Shown: positions 52,626 to 59,625 of the stretch, piece after piece
Layout: every line of letters starts with the position of its first letter
Position numbering within the stretch: the stretch's first letter is position 1
Assembly (NCBI RefSeq): GCF_004138325.1
Contig: NZ_SBLB01000004.1
Span: forward strand, 248,001 to 312,000
Direction: 5' to 3'
DNA length: 64,000 nucleotides
From: Spirosoma sordidisoli
GTDB lineage: Bacteria > Bacteroidota > Bacteroidia > Cytophagales > Spirosomataceae
Notes under the pieces: model-generated
The model's database searches: none
Told to the model about the DNA's origin: nothing
Seen by the model: the letters and a program-made list of their open reading frames with translations, nothing else
Program-made: the position numbers and the translations under genes

Positions 52626-52656
52626 TTGAGGAAATATTGGACTGATTTACGTTTCT
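52626..52656 (+). promoter_or_regulatory. Promoter of the acyl-CoA dehydrogenase gene (TTTG-N19-TACGTTTC)
   Basis: An exact -33 box TTTG is followed after 19 nt by TACGTTTC, one mismatch from TAnnTTTG. The predicted start near 52663 leaves a leader of about 70 nt that contains a stable hairpin. Confidence 0.5.
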
Positions 52657-52667
52657 CCAATCCAGGC

Positions 52668-52718
52668 GGCCACGGCTGGGCGTATCGACCCATCAGTCGT
52701 GATGCCGGGCGTGGCCGT
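52668..52718 (+). promoter_or_regulatory. Leader hairpin before the acyl-CoA dehydrogenase gene
   Basis: A perfect 8-bp stem CGGCCACG/CGTGGCCG, extendable with mismatches, encloses about 35 nt and ends 14 nt before the ATG. It fills nearly the whole predicted 5' leader and comes close to the ribosome-binding region, so it may affect translation. It matches no riboswitch class that I recognise. Confidence 0.4.
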
Positions 52719-52732
52719 CCGGTGCTCAGATT

Positions 52733-53935
52733 ATGAACCGACCCTCCCTATACTTCCGCGACGAACACGAGCTGTTTCGGCAAAGCGTCAGACAGTTTAT
52801 TGACAACGAGGTTGTTCCGCATACCGACGCCTGGGAAACGGCCCGCCGGATACCGCTGTCGATTTTCCAGCGGATGGGCCAGCTGGGCTACCTCGGTCTG
52901 CCCTTTCCCGAAGAATATGGTGGGGTAAACGCTGACTTCTGGTACTCCGTTGTTTTTCTGGAAGAGCTGGCCCGTTGCGGTATGGGCGGCTTTGCTACCG
53001 CCGTCAGCGTTCATGAGTATATGGCCATCAACCACATTGCCAGGGTGGGCAGTACCGACCTCAAACAGCGCTACCTGCAACCCGCCATCGCCGGTGAGAA
53101 AGTAGCCGCCCTAGCCATTACCGAACCCGACGCCGGTTCGGACGTATCGGCCATCCGAACTACGGCCATACGTACCGATGCAGGTGATGCCTATATCGTC
53201 AACGGCACGAAAACGTTCATCAGCAACGGCACCTACGGCGATTTTGTCACGCTGGTCGTTAAAACCGGCAGCCCGACAGAAAGGACCGGTGCCGGAACCC
53301 ATCCCATCAGTCTGCTCGTCGTGGATCTCGACAGCCCCGGCATTACCCGTACCAAACTCAACAAGATCGGCTGGCACTCGTCCGACACCGCCGAGATTCG
53401 CTTCGACGATGTGCGGGTGCCGGTTGCTAACCTGATCGGGCAGGAGAACCGGGGCTTTTATTACCTCATGGAAAGCCTGCAGCTCGAACGGCTGGTAGCT
53501 GCAGTGATGGCCGTGTCAGGTGCACAGCTCGCCCTCGACTGGACGCTTCAGTACCTCAACGAGCGCGAAGCCTTCGGGAAGAAAATCGGGACCTTTCAGG
53601 CTATTCGCCACCAGATTGCCAACATAGCCACCGAGATCGAGATGGCCCGCCAGTTCGTCTACCATACCTGCTGGCTCTTCACCCAGGGCGACGTAATCGT
53701 TAAGGAATGTTCGATGGCGAAGCTGGCCACGTCCGAACTCCAGAAGCGCGTGGTCGACACCTGCCTGCAGTTTTTTGGCGGCTACGGCTACATGGAAGAT
53801 TACCCCATCGCCCGCGCCTACCGCGACGTCCGGGTGGGCACCATTGCCGGCGGCTCGTCAGAGATCATGCGCGAAATCATCGCCAAAATCGTCATCGACG
53901 CCGTTGCCTACAAACCCGTCTACCAATCGAAATAA
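52733..53935 (+). CDS. Acyl-CoA dehydrogenase
   Basis: 400 residues with the three-part family fold. The N-terminal helices include LGLPFPEEYGG. The middle beta-domain has LAITEPDAGSDVSAIRTTA (substrate and FAD contacts) and YIVNGTKTFISNGTYGDF. The C-terminal helices have YLNEREAFGKKIGTFQAIRH, LQFFGGYGYMEDYPIARAYR and the end VGTIAGGSSEIMREIIAK. The GTIAGGSSEI region is where short-chain enzymes are contacted by FAD. The enzyme oxidises an acyl-CoA to the 2-enoyl-CoA and passes electrons to ETF; chain-length preference is not deducible. It is a single-gene unit, convergent with the anti-sigma gene across a family A palindrome. Confidence 0.94.
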   Translation: MNRPSLYFRDEHELFRQSVRQFIDNEVVPHTDAWETARRIPLSIFQRMGQLGYLGLPFPEEYGGVNADFWYSVVFLEELARCGMGGFATAVSVHEYMAINHIARVGSTDLKQRYLQPAIAGEKVAALAITEPDAGSDVSAIRTTAIRTDAGDAYIVNGTKTFISNGTYGDFVTLVVKTGSPTERTGAGTHPISLLVVDLDSPGITRTKLNKIGWHSSDTAEIRFDDVRVPVANLIGQENRGFYYLMESLQLERLVAAVMAVSGAQLALDWTLQYLNEREAFGKKIGTFQAIRHQIANIATEIEMARQFVYHTCWLFTQGDVIVKECSMAKLATSELQKRVVDTCLQFFGGYGYMEDYPIARAYRDVRVGTIAGGSSEIMREIIAKIVIDAVAYKPVYQSK

Positions 53936-53970
53936 TCCCGTTCGGGAGGAACGTCCGTGGGTTGGTCACC

Positions 53971-53994
53971 GTGGTCCGTGGGGACACGGACCAC
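53971..53994. repeat. Palindromic repeat, family A, single hairpin
   Basis: GTGGTCCGTG-GGGA-CACGGACCAC is a perfect 10-bp stem with the same arms as the hairpin at 13901 and the reverse-complement loop. It lies between the convergent acyl-CoA dehydrogenase and anti-sigma genes, the usual place for extragenic palindromes. Confidence 0.8.
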
Positions 53995-54007
53995 AAAAAC
54001 AACACGT

Positions 54008-54418
54008 TCAGGCTAACGGTAAGACCATAACCGGCGGTAGCGGGCGGGCCGGGAGATGCGTCTCGACAGGAGCAGGCTTCGGCGGGGTCGTCTGCCGTCT
54101 GGGGGCCAGGAAGAAGATAAAATAGATGGCCATCGCCAGCATGAACAGAATGGCCGCGGTGGTCGTAGCGATCCAGAGCGGCCAGAGCCGTTTTTTGTTG
54201 GCCGATGCGTGGATCCGTTCGTGGAGCGCATCGCGCAGGTCGGTAAGCTGCTCGGCCGTGGTGGTGGTGGCCGTTTGCTGCATGGCCTCCAGCCCGGCCA
54301 GCGCGTCGGCGTAGAACGGATCTTCGAGTAGTAATCGCTCCACACGATGGCGGGCCGACCCACTCAGGCGTCCGGCCTGGTAGGCCCGTAACTCATCGAA
54401 AGTCAGTTGATCGTTCAT
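54008..54418 (-). CDS. Probable membrane anti-sigma factor
   Basis: 136 residues. The N-terminal 80 are soluble and open with TFDELRAYQAGRLSGSARHR and RLLLEDPFYADALAGLEAM, the pattern of the short zinc-finger-less anti-sigma domains found after Bacteroidota ECF genes. One membrane segment lies near 84-105 (WIATTTAAILFMLAMAIYFI). A Pro-rich tail of about 30 residues probably faces the periplasm. The gene follows an ECF sigma gene after 9 bp on the same strand, which is the main reason for the call. No CxxC or HxxxCxxC zinc motif is present, so this is the ZAS-less type if an anti-sigma factor at all. Confidence 0.65.
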   Translation of the reverse strand: MNDQLTFDELRAYQAGRLSGSARHRVERLLLEDPFYADALAGLEAMQQTATTTTAEQLTDLRDALHERIHASANKKRLWPLWIATTTAAILFMLAMAIYFIFFLAPRRQTTPPKPAPVETHLPARPLPPVMVLPLA

Positions 54419-54427
54419 GCTGATTGC

Positions 54428-55018
54428 TTACTTACTCATACAAATTTTCAACATTCGCCGACCATTTTGCAAATAACTCTTGACCTGTTTCAGATCGAAA
54501 CCCGTTTGCTCGGCTACCTCAACGTAACTCTTCTGTTCGAGATAGAATAACGTCAGACAGGTCTGCTGCTCCATGGGCAGGGTTTTCAGACAGGACTCCA
54601 TGCGGGTCAGGTCTTCTTCCAGCTCCGGGCTGGCATCCGGGAAATCGGACAGGCTGGGTTCATCCGCATCCGCATCGTCCTGGCCGGCCAGGGTCGTTTT
54701 GGGGTGCGCCTGACTCCGGCGCAGCTGCATCAGGCAGTAGTTGCGCGCCACCGTATGGAGCCAGGGTACAAACTGCTGCACATCATGCCGGAGCAGATCG
54801 GTAATCAGCTGCTCGAACAGATGCATCACCGCATCTTTGGCCTCTTCCTCGTCGCGCAGGTAGTTGTAGCAGACGGCGTAGACCAGATCCATATGCCGCT
54901 CATAGAGCTCGCCCAGAATAGCCAGATCGCCCGTGGCCCGGTAAGCCGCGATGTAGCCAGCCGGGGTATCGTACTGATCCGTCTGGGATTTGGCTTTGCG
55001 AAAACGTTTTAGAAACAT
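54428..55018 (-). CDS. ECF-type RNA polymerase sigma factor
   Basis: 196 residues. Region 2 spans YERHMDLVYAVCYNYLRDEE to VPWLHTVARNYCLMQLRRSQ, including the -10 recognition helix. An acidic linker (AGQDDADADEPSLSDFPDAS) joins it to region 4, where LPMEQQTCLTLFYLEQKSYV and VAEQTGFDLKQVKSYLQNGR form the helix-turn-helix that reads the -35 element. It probably directs a stress regulon held in check by the membrane protein encoded next. Target promoters cannot be named. The ten-gene array 600 bp away is a candidate, with no direct evidence. Confidence 0.92.
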   Translation of the reverse strand: MFLKRFRKAKSQTDQYDTPAGYIAAYRATGDLAILGELYERHMDLVYAVCYNYLRDEEEAKDAVMHLFEQLITDLLRHDVQQFVPWLHTVARNYCLMQLRRSQAHPKTTLAGQDDADADEPSLSDFPDASPELEEDLTRMESCLKTLPMEQQTCLTLFYLEQKSYVEVAEQTGFDLKQVKSYLQNGRRMLKICMSK

Positions 55019-55110
55019 GAGCGACCCGGCTACCTGACCGTATGATGCAGCCAGGGACGGAATTGCATAACAAACACGACGTATTCTTTGTGCCGGAGCC
55101 GACGGCCGGT

Positions 55111-55512
55111 CTAGTAGTCGACCCGCCTGCGGTTGGCTTTCAGGTCGCCCTTGTGCTTTTTCTCCGCCATTCGCTCGGCAACAGCGGCCTTCGACGGTTT
55201 CGTTTTTCGGCGGGGTTTGGGCTCTTCGAAGGCCTTTTCGATCAGCCGGTAAAACTTTTTCGTTACTTTTTCGCGGTTGGCCAGCTGCGTCCGTTCGGTT
55301 TGGTGGGTCAGTACCAGCTCACCTTCTGCCGTTAATTTCCCGGCCAGTTTGGCACTCAGTACGGCCCGCTCCTCATCTGTCAGCAGCGCCGACGTACGAA
55401 CGTTGAACCGCAGTTCGGCTTTGGTAGCCACTTTGTTAACGTTCTGCCCGCCCGCTCCTCCGCTCCGGGCAAACTGATACCGCAATTCGGGCTGTAGGCG
55501 CGTTGCATTCAT
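55111..55512 (-). CDS. arfB: Alternative ribosome-rescue factor ArfB (peptidyl-tRNA hydrolase)
   Basis: 133 residues, the usual size. The catalytic GGQ is in FARSGGAGGQNVNKVATKAE near residue 20, followed by RFNVRTSALLTDEERAVLSA and the Lys/Arg-rich C-terminal tail (PRRKTKPSKAAVAERMAEKK), which enters the mRNA channel of stalled ribosomes in characterised ArfB. It frees nascent chains from ribosomes that lack a stop codon. It is divergent from the first gene of the paralogue array with 105 bp between starts. Confidence 0.95.
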   Translation of the reverse strand: MNATRLQPELRYQFARSGGAGGQNVNKVATKAELRFNVRTSALLTDEERAVLSAKLAGKLTAEGELVLTHQTERTQLANREKVTKKFYRLIEKAFEEPKPRRKTKPSKAAVAERMAEKKHKGDLKANRRRVDY

Positions 55513-55617
55513 GATTAATAGACTCAGTAGGTAGGTTTAGTATGAAATGTACATAACCCACCGAACAATCGCCGGGACAGCGGGTTTTCCTAGTCCAAAA
55601 CTAATGGATTCAACGGT

Positions 55618-55953
55618 ATGGCACATGCACATCCATCGGCTATGATTGACGGGACGCTCCAATCGCTGCAACAGCGCGATCTGCCACCCGCCACCGGCGC
55701 CGATCTGATTAAAGACTGGATTTCGGTTCTTAAACACACGGAGGGCGCCGACGCGGCCGCCGAAACACTTACCGCGCTCTACGACGAGCTGCACAACATT
55801 ACGCCCAACGCGTCCCGGATTCGGGACCTGCTGACCCGGGTGGCTCAACAGACCGAGCACCTGTCGCGCTCGGCCGCCAGCCCCTATGCGGATGCGCTCA
55901 GGCAGCTGGCCGACTCGCTCCGCTCCTTTGCTACCGACCTGCAGCAGGCGTAA
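55618..55953 (+). CDS. Array paralogue 1 of 10, unknown small helical protein
   Basis: 111 residues. First of ten consecutive same-strand genes encoding related proteins of a family I do not recognise. The shared pattern, seen by aligning all ten, is an N-terminal helix, then (x-G-x-x-L-I-x-x-W-L/I-x-x-L), a helix of the form LxxLxxEL, a loop usually with P-(N/D), a helix xxIRxLLxxLxxxT, and a closing LxxLxxaLRxFxxxL. Only the Gly and Trp of the second block are kept in every copy. No signal peptide, membrane segment or Cys occurs. In this copy the key block is TGADLIKDWISVL and the end is LRQLADSLRSFATDLQQA. The N-terminus is His-rich (MAHAHPS). It is the copy nearest the presumed promoter. 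Confidence 0.75.
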   Translation: MAHAHPSAMIDGTLQSLQQRDLPPATGADLIKDWISVLKHTEGADAAAETLTALYDELHNITPNASRIRDLLTRVAQQTEHLSRSAASPYADALRQLADSLRSFATDLQQA

Positions 55954-56032
55954 GCCGCTGGTTTTCCGGCTACCGGCAACTCCTGTCGGGCACCGGGTCA
56001 GGCCAGAACCGAAAACTAAAAACCCAAGCCCA

Positions 56033-56374
56033 ATGGCACATCACGATCAGAAAATTGCTACTATGCTCTCCGATACGCTCCATACGCTGGGCGGGGGCGC
56101 ACCCGATACAACCCCCGATCAGGGCGTCAACCTGATTCAGGACTGGATTGGCATTGTTCGTTCCGACGTCAGCACCCAGTGGGTCGCTGAACCGCTCGAG
56201 AAACTCCGCGATGCCCTCAACGCCAACGACATGCGTAGCGTAGAGCGGCTCCTGCGCGATTTATCGGGTCAAACCATCGACCTGGCTAACAACGCGGCCG
56301 AAGGAGATTACAAACAGGATTTACAAAACCTCTCGACGGCGCTCAAGGATTTTGCGCAGGGTATGGCAAGCTGA
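56033..56374 (+). CDS. Array paralogue 2 of 10
   Basis: 113 residues from MAHHDQKIATMLSDTLHTLG. The MAHH opening echoes the MAHAH of copy 1. The conserved block reads DQGVNLIQDWIGIVRSD, the third helix SVERLLRDLSGQTIDLANNA, and the end LQNLSTALKDFAQGMAS. It follows copy 1 after 79 bp. The open frame could extend 49 codons upstream across copy 1's end, but the ATG chosen gives the family's normal N-terminus. Confidence 0.75.
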   Translation: MAHHDQKIATMLSDTLHTLGGGAPDTTPDQGVNLIQDWIGIVRSDVSTQWVAEPLEKLRDALNANDMRSVERLLRDLSGQTIDLANNAAEGDYKQDLQNLSTALKDFAQGMAS

Positions 56375-56403
56375 CGCGCTTCGTTCACCAAAATCGACAC
56401 CCC

Positions 56404-56775
56404 ATGGTACAGGAACACAGCGACAAACTGATTGACGTGACGATCGATTTCCTCGATGGCAACCTCGATACAGCGCTGCCGACCGACGGGGCCAGCCTGA
56501 CCAGAGACTGGATCACGGCCCTGAAAAAGGAAGATGGGTTCGACGAGCTGATCACCGCCCTGCAGGCCCTGCAGAAGGAACTGATCAGCGGAGCCCCCCA
56601 GGCCAGCCGGGTACGTACATTGGTGAACAAACTGGGTGAGCTAACGGCCCGGGCCATTCCGGAAGCAGCCGATACCTATTATTCCGCGCTGAATGACCTC
56701 GTCAGAGCCCTGACCTCGTTTGGGCAGCGCCTGTCGACTGAACAGCCATTACCAATCAACAAACACAACTCATGA
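56404..56775 (+). CDS. Array paralogue 3 of 10
   Basis: 123 residues. The conserved block reads TDGASLTRDWITALKKEDGF, the middle LQALQKELISGAPQASRVRT, and the final helix LNDLVRALTSFGQRL with a 13-residue extension rich in Pro and Asn. Lys content is higher than in most copies. The stop overlaps the start of copy 4 by 4 bases (ATGA), the only overlapping pair of the array, so these two are probably made in fixed proportion. Confidence 0.75.
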   Translation: MVQEHSDKLIDVTIDFLDGNLDTALPTDGASLTRDWITALKKEDGFDELITALQALQKELISGAPQASRVRTLVNKLGELTARAIPEAADTYYSALNDLVRALTSFGQRLSTEQPLPINKHNS

Positions 56776-57143
56776 TTTCTAACGACCCAAACCAGCTTTC
56801 GCTGATCGACGAAACCGTCAACGCGTTTGACAGCAGCATCAGTACCCTTGAGCCCCAGGACGGCATTGCACTCATCGACAAGTGGCTCGACCGCATCGAC
56901 GAAGCCGGCGACGACGAAACCGACGAAATCGTTGACACCCTCGAAGAACTGCGGAGCGAACTCGACCCCGATCAGAACGAAGGCCAGCCCGACGGACAGG
57001 TCATCGCCGAAATTCTCGACGACCTGATTACCCAGACAAAAGGCGTTATGCAGTCGGCCCAGGCCAGCGCCGAGCAGACCGAACTCTCGCAACTGGTAGC
57101 CACCCTCGAAAACCTGCACCGGCAGATTACGGCTACCCTCTGA
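56772..57143 (+). CDS. Array paralogue 4 of 10, highly acidic
   Basis: 123 residues with the most Asp/Glu-rich sequence of the set (for example DEAGDDETDEIVDTLEELRS). The conserved block is QDGIALIDKWLDRI. An insertion relative to the other copies (DPDQNEGQPDG) lengthens the loop after the LEELRSEL helix. The ending LVATLENLHRQITATL lacks the LRNF motif of most copies, so this is one of the most divergent members. A 6-bp hairpin (57147-57162) follows directly. Confidence 0.72.
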   Translation: MISNDPNQLSLIDETVNAFDSSISTLEPQDGIALIDKWLDRIDEAGDDETDEIVDTLEELRSELDPDQNEGQPDGQVIAEILDDLITQTKGVMQSAQASAEQTELSQLVATLENLHRQITATL

Positions 57144-57146
57144 TAC

Positions 57147-57162
57147 CCTGTTAGTCAACAGG
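57147..57162. terminator. Small hairpin after array paralogue 4
   Basis: CCTGTT-AGTC-AACAGG is a perfect 6-bp stem starting 4 nt past the stop of paralogue 4, followed by CTTTACT. It is too weak for a firm terminator call, but it is one of several hairpins in the array's gaps. Confidence 0.4.
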
Positions 57163-57201
57163 CTTTACTCAACAAAACCATACCCTTACATCAGTACAAC
57201 T

Positions 57202-57891
57202 ATGGCAATCGATCAGCAGACATCCAACCTGATTACGACCACCATCAATGCCTTCAACGGCGATTCAAAAGCGGTATCTCCGCTCGATGGTGTTTCACTT
57301 ATTGACAGCTGGACCAGCGCCCTGCGCGACGCCGACGACAGCGCCAACCCGGTCAGCAGCAGCCTCAGCGACCTGAAAGCCGAATTGCAAAGCGGTAACC
57401 CCGACAGCGCGCAGATCCGGCAGCTGCTCAACGATTTGACCGAACAGGCACGGGCGGTAGCTAACTCGGCCGACACCGACGTAAAAACCCGGCTCAACAG
57501 CCTGATCGAAGCCCTCGAAGGGTTTGGCAACCAGCTCGGCGGCTCGGCCAATATGACCGATGCCAAAAATCAGCAGGCGCCCATGAGCAGCACCGTGGGT
57601 GGCGAATCGACCACGAGCGGATCGGGCGTTCCTCCTTCGCAGCAGAACGACAACGACTTCTCGGATCGCAACGGCGGCACGGTAGATCGCAACAGCTCGG
57701 CGATGGGTATGGACGACACGACCGGTAGCGACGGTGCCCGGATGCAGGACGGCGGCTCGTACGGATCGGGCTACGGCACCGGTTCGGATGGCGACGACTA
57801 CAGCGCCAACTCCGGCACCCAGCGCTCGGGCGTTTCGGGCGGTACCGCCGACTCCGGCAGCGGATCCTCGGGCGGACGGTCACAGTACTAA
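57202..57891 (+). CDS. Array paralogue 5 of 10, with Gly/Ser-rich tail
   Basis: 229 residues, twice the size of its neighbours. The first 113 form a normal family domain: LDGVSLIDSWTSALRDAD, LSDLKAELQSGNPDSAQIRQ, LLNDLTEQARAVANSADTD and LIEALEGFGNQLGG. The remaining ~115 residues are low-complexity and probably disordered, rich in Gly, Ser, Asp, Thr and Asn with YGSGYGTG-like stretches and few hydrophobics. Such a tail suggests a linker, a condensate-forming segment or a surface-exposed extension. No export signal is present. It is the only copy with a tail, and two hairpins separate it from copy 6. Confidence 0.75.
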   Translation: MAIDQQTSNLITTTINAFNGDSKAVSPLDGVSLIDSWTSALRDADDSANPVSSSLSDLKAELQSGNPDSAQIRQLLNDLTEQARAVANSADTDVKTRLNSLIEALEGFGNQLGGSANMTDAKNQQAPMSSTVGGESTTSGSGVPPSQQNDNDFSDRNGGTVDRNSSAMGMDDTTGSDGARMQDGGSYGSGYGTGSDGDDYSANSGTQRSGVSGGTADSGSGSSGGRSQY

Positions 57892-57897
57892 ACCACC

Positions 57898-57938
57898 TTG
57901 GCTCTTCTCTTTTTCACCCGCAGAAAGGGAAGAGCCAA
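57898..57938. terminator. Hairpin after array paralogue 5
   Basis: TTGGCTCTTC/GAAGAGCCAA form a perfect 10-bp stem around a 21-nt loop, 6 nt after the stop of paralogue 5. A-rich sequence (AACGAAACAAA) rather than a T-run follows, so it may be an mRNA-end or processing structure. Confidence 0.5.
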
Positions 57939-57946
57939 AACGAAAC

Positions 57947-57967
57947 AAACCGCTTCACAGGCGGTTT
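57947..57967. terminator. Second hairpin before array paralogue 6
   Basis: AAACCGC-TTCACAG-GCGGTTT is a perfect 7-bp stem with a 7-nt loop, A-rich on the left and ending in TTT on the right, the shape of a short bidirectional terminator. It ends 26 nt before the start of paralogue 6. Confidence 0.5.
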
Positions 57968-57993
57968 CCATAGTATACATTACTCAACGAATC

Positions 57994-58356
57994 ATGGCAA
58001 ACCAACATTCACAAACCGCCGGCTCATCGGCCGCTACCCTGCTCGACGCTACGGTGGCCGCTTTCGATCAGGGCCAGGCCGCATCGCCCCAGGAGGGCAT
58101 GTCGCTGATTACCGACTGGTTCTCATCCATCAAAAATAATCACCTCACCGGCGACCTGATGGCCCCTCTCACCCAGCTCCGCGATGAACTGCAGACGGGC
58201 GCACCCGACAATCAGCGACTCACGCAGCTGCTGAACGAACTCGCCGACAAAACCGAGCAGACAGCCCCAAAAGCCGAGGGCGATATGCAATCGGGCTTGC
58301 AAACGCTGGCCACCGCCCTGCGCAACTTTGCCGGTCAGTTATCGACAACTGTGTAG
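57994..58356 (+). CDS. Array paralogue 6 of 10
   Basis: 120 residues from MANQHSQTAGSSAATLLDAT. The open frame begins 96 bp earlier, but that part crosses two hairpins and does not look like family sequence. The conserved block is QEGMSLITDWFSSIKNN, the middle LTQLRDELQTGAPDNQRLTQ, and the end LQTLATALRNFAGQLSTTV, close to the family consensus. Sequence is most like copy 5's domain, which suggests that copies 5 and 6 arose from one another. Confidence 0.75.
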   Translation: MANQHSQTAGSSAATLLDATVAAFDQGQAASPQEGMSLITDWFSSIKNNHLTGDLMAPLTQLRDELQTGAPDNQRLTQLLNELADKTEQTAPKAEGDMQSGLQTLATALRNFAGQLSTTV

Positions 58357-58368
58357 ACAGACTGTATC

Positions 58369-58403
58369 TGGTCTGGGGGGCTCATTGATAGCCCTCCGGA
58401 CCA
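58369..58403. terminator. Hairpin after array paralogue 6
   Basis: TGGTC...GACCA arms continue inward through GG/CC and GGGCT/AGCCC with two mismatches, around the loop CATTGAT. It starts 13 nt after the stop of paralogue 6 and has no following T-run. Confidence 0.4.
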
Positions 58404-58431
58404 CTATCATCCCTAAACAGAACACCGAATT

Positions 58432-58770
58432 ATGGCTTCACACGCATTGGATCAGCGTCTGTTCGAACAGACGGCCAACGGCCTGGGCAGCGTCGATGCG
58501 GCCTCACCCACCGATGGGGTAAAACTTATCGACGGCTGGCTGAAAGTAATTGACGGTAACCCAAGCGCCGAAATTATTGAAGGGCGGCTCCGGGAACTTC
58601 GCGGTCAGCTGCAACTGGCGCAACCAGACACAGACCGCATCAAAGACCTGCTCATGATCATTGCCGACCATACGTCGCAGGTGGCTCAGGGTCGGAATAT
58701 TCAGGAGCAGACAGCCGGTAAACTCGAAGACGTAGCCACGTCGCTGCGGCTGTTTGCCGATCAATTATAA
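58432..58770 (+). CDS. Array paralogue 7 of 10
   Basis: 112 residues. The conserved block TDGVKLIDGWLKVIDGNPSA, the middle LRELRGQLQLAQPDTDRIKD and the end LEDVATSLRLFADQL place it with copies 8 and 9 (shared GWL in the block and a Gly-Asn/Asp-rich turn after it). The gap to copy 8 holds a long hairpin. Confidence 0.75.
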   Translation: MASHALDQRLFEQTANGLGSVDAASPTDGVKLIDGWLKVIDGNPSAEIIEGRLRELRGQLQLAQPDTDRIKDLLMIIADHTSQVAQGRNIQEQTAGKLEDVATSLRLFADQL

Positions 58771-58777
58771 CCGCTCT

Positions 58778-58821
58778 CCGGTCATGTCGGCCTGCTTGAT
58801 GCCCTATAGCGAAGCGAGCCG
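58778..58821. terminator. Hairpin between array paralogues 7 and 8
   Basis: CCGGTCATG/CATGACCGG is a perfect 9-bp stem around 26 nt that can pair further (GGC with GCC). It begins 8 nt after the stop of paralogue 7. No T-run follows, so its role may be mRNA stability rather than termination. Confidence 0.5.
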
Positions 58822-58857
58822 CCATGACCGGGACAGCGTATTCAAACAACAACTACT

Positions 58858-59202
58858 ATGGGATCGAACGTACTCGAAGAGCGCATGCTCGAAGACACAC
58901 TGACCACCTTTCGCGATGGCAACCAGGGCGGAGTTTCGCCTGCTCAGGGCGTCATGCTCATCGATGGCTGGTTACAGGCCCTGCAGGGCGACCCGAATCT
59001 GGGTCAACTCCAGGGCCATCTGAATGAACTGCGCACGGAACTTCAGGCTGCCCAGCCCAACAGCCAGCGGATTCGGCTGCTCATGGAAGGACTGGCCGAC
59101 CAGGCTCAGCAAACCGCCGAGGGTCCCAACTCGGAAGGCACCTGGACGGGCGGACTCGAAAGCCTGTCGAAGATGCTGCGAAATTTTGGCAGCAAGCTGT
59201 AA
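58858..59202 (+). CDS. Array paralogue 8 of 10
   Basis: 114 residues. The N-terminus (NVLEERMLEDTLTTFRDGNQ) resembles that of copy 9 (LENRMLADTLGAFGEG), the clearest close pair of the array. The conserved block is AQGVMLIDGWLQALQGDP, and the end LESLSKMLRNFGSKL. The coding end forms the left arm of an intrinsic terminator, so transcripts starting upstream may stop here. Confidence 0.75.
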   Translation: MGSNVLEERMLEDTLTTFRDGNQGGVSPAQGVMLIDGWLQALQGDPNLGQLQGHLNELRTELQAAQPNSQRIRLLMEGLADQAQQTAEGPNSEGTWTGGLESLSKMLRNFGSKL

Positions 59203-59218
59203 TAGCTGCCGTTTTTTT
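59188..59218 (+). terminator. Intrinsic terminator overlapping the end of array paralogue 8
   Basis: GGCAGC/GCTGCC stem with an 11-nt loop is followed by G and seven T residues. This is the best classical terminator in the window. Since it lies before paralogues 9 and 10, these need read-through or their own promoter. Confidence 0.75.
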
Positions 59219-59240
59219 CATCAATACACTACACACGATT

Positions 59241-59591
59241 ATGGAAGGAACTCAAACCTCACTCGAAAACCGGATGCTGGCCGACACCCTCGGCGCATTT
59301 GGAGAGGGTAGCGCTGCCGTTCTGTCGCCCGAACGCGGTACGCTGATGCTGGAAGGCTGGCTGAACGCGTTGCGGGGCGATGTCGGAACGGAGCGTATTC
59401 AGGCTGAGCTGACCGCCCTGCGCGACCAGCTGAAAATGGATACCCCCGACCCTGAATCGATCCGGCATCTGCTCCTGAGCCTCGCCAGTCATACGTCGGC
59501 CATTGCTCAGGAACCCTCGGCCACCGGAGCCACGTCGAGCCAGCTGGTACAACTCGCCAGCGCCCTGCGCAACTTCAGCAGCCAGTTTTAA
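59241..59591 (+). CDS. Array paralogue 9 of 10
   Basis: 116 residues. The block ERGTLMLEGWLNALRGDVGT keeps the Gly and Trp but has MLE where most copies have LID. The middle LTALRDQLKMDTPDPESIRH and end LVQLASALRNFSSQF are standard. It is the first gene after the strong terminator, so it may start a separate transcript with copy 10, although no -7/-33 boxes are convincing in the 38-bp gap. Confidence 0.75.
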   Translation: MEGTQTSLENRMLADTLGAFGEGSAAVLSPERGTLMLEGWLNALRGDVGTERIQAELTALRDQLKMDTPDPESIRHLLLSLASHTSAIAQEPSATGATSSQLVQLASALRNFSSQF

Positions 59592-59625
59592 CCGATCTAT
59601 TCATTAATTATACGTTATCACGCCA

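Noticed and set aside
52521..52732. Small plus-strand gene before the acyl-CoA dehydrogenase
   Set aside because: The 71-codon frame runs across the promoter and hairpin leader and has no protein-like pattern.
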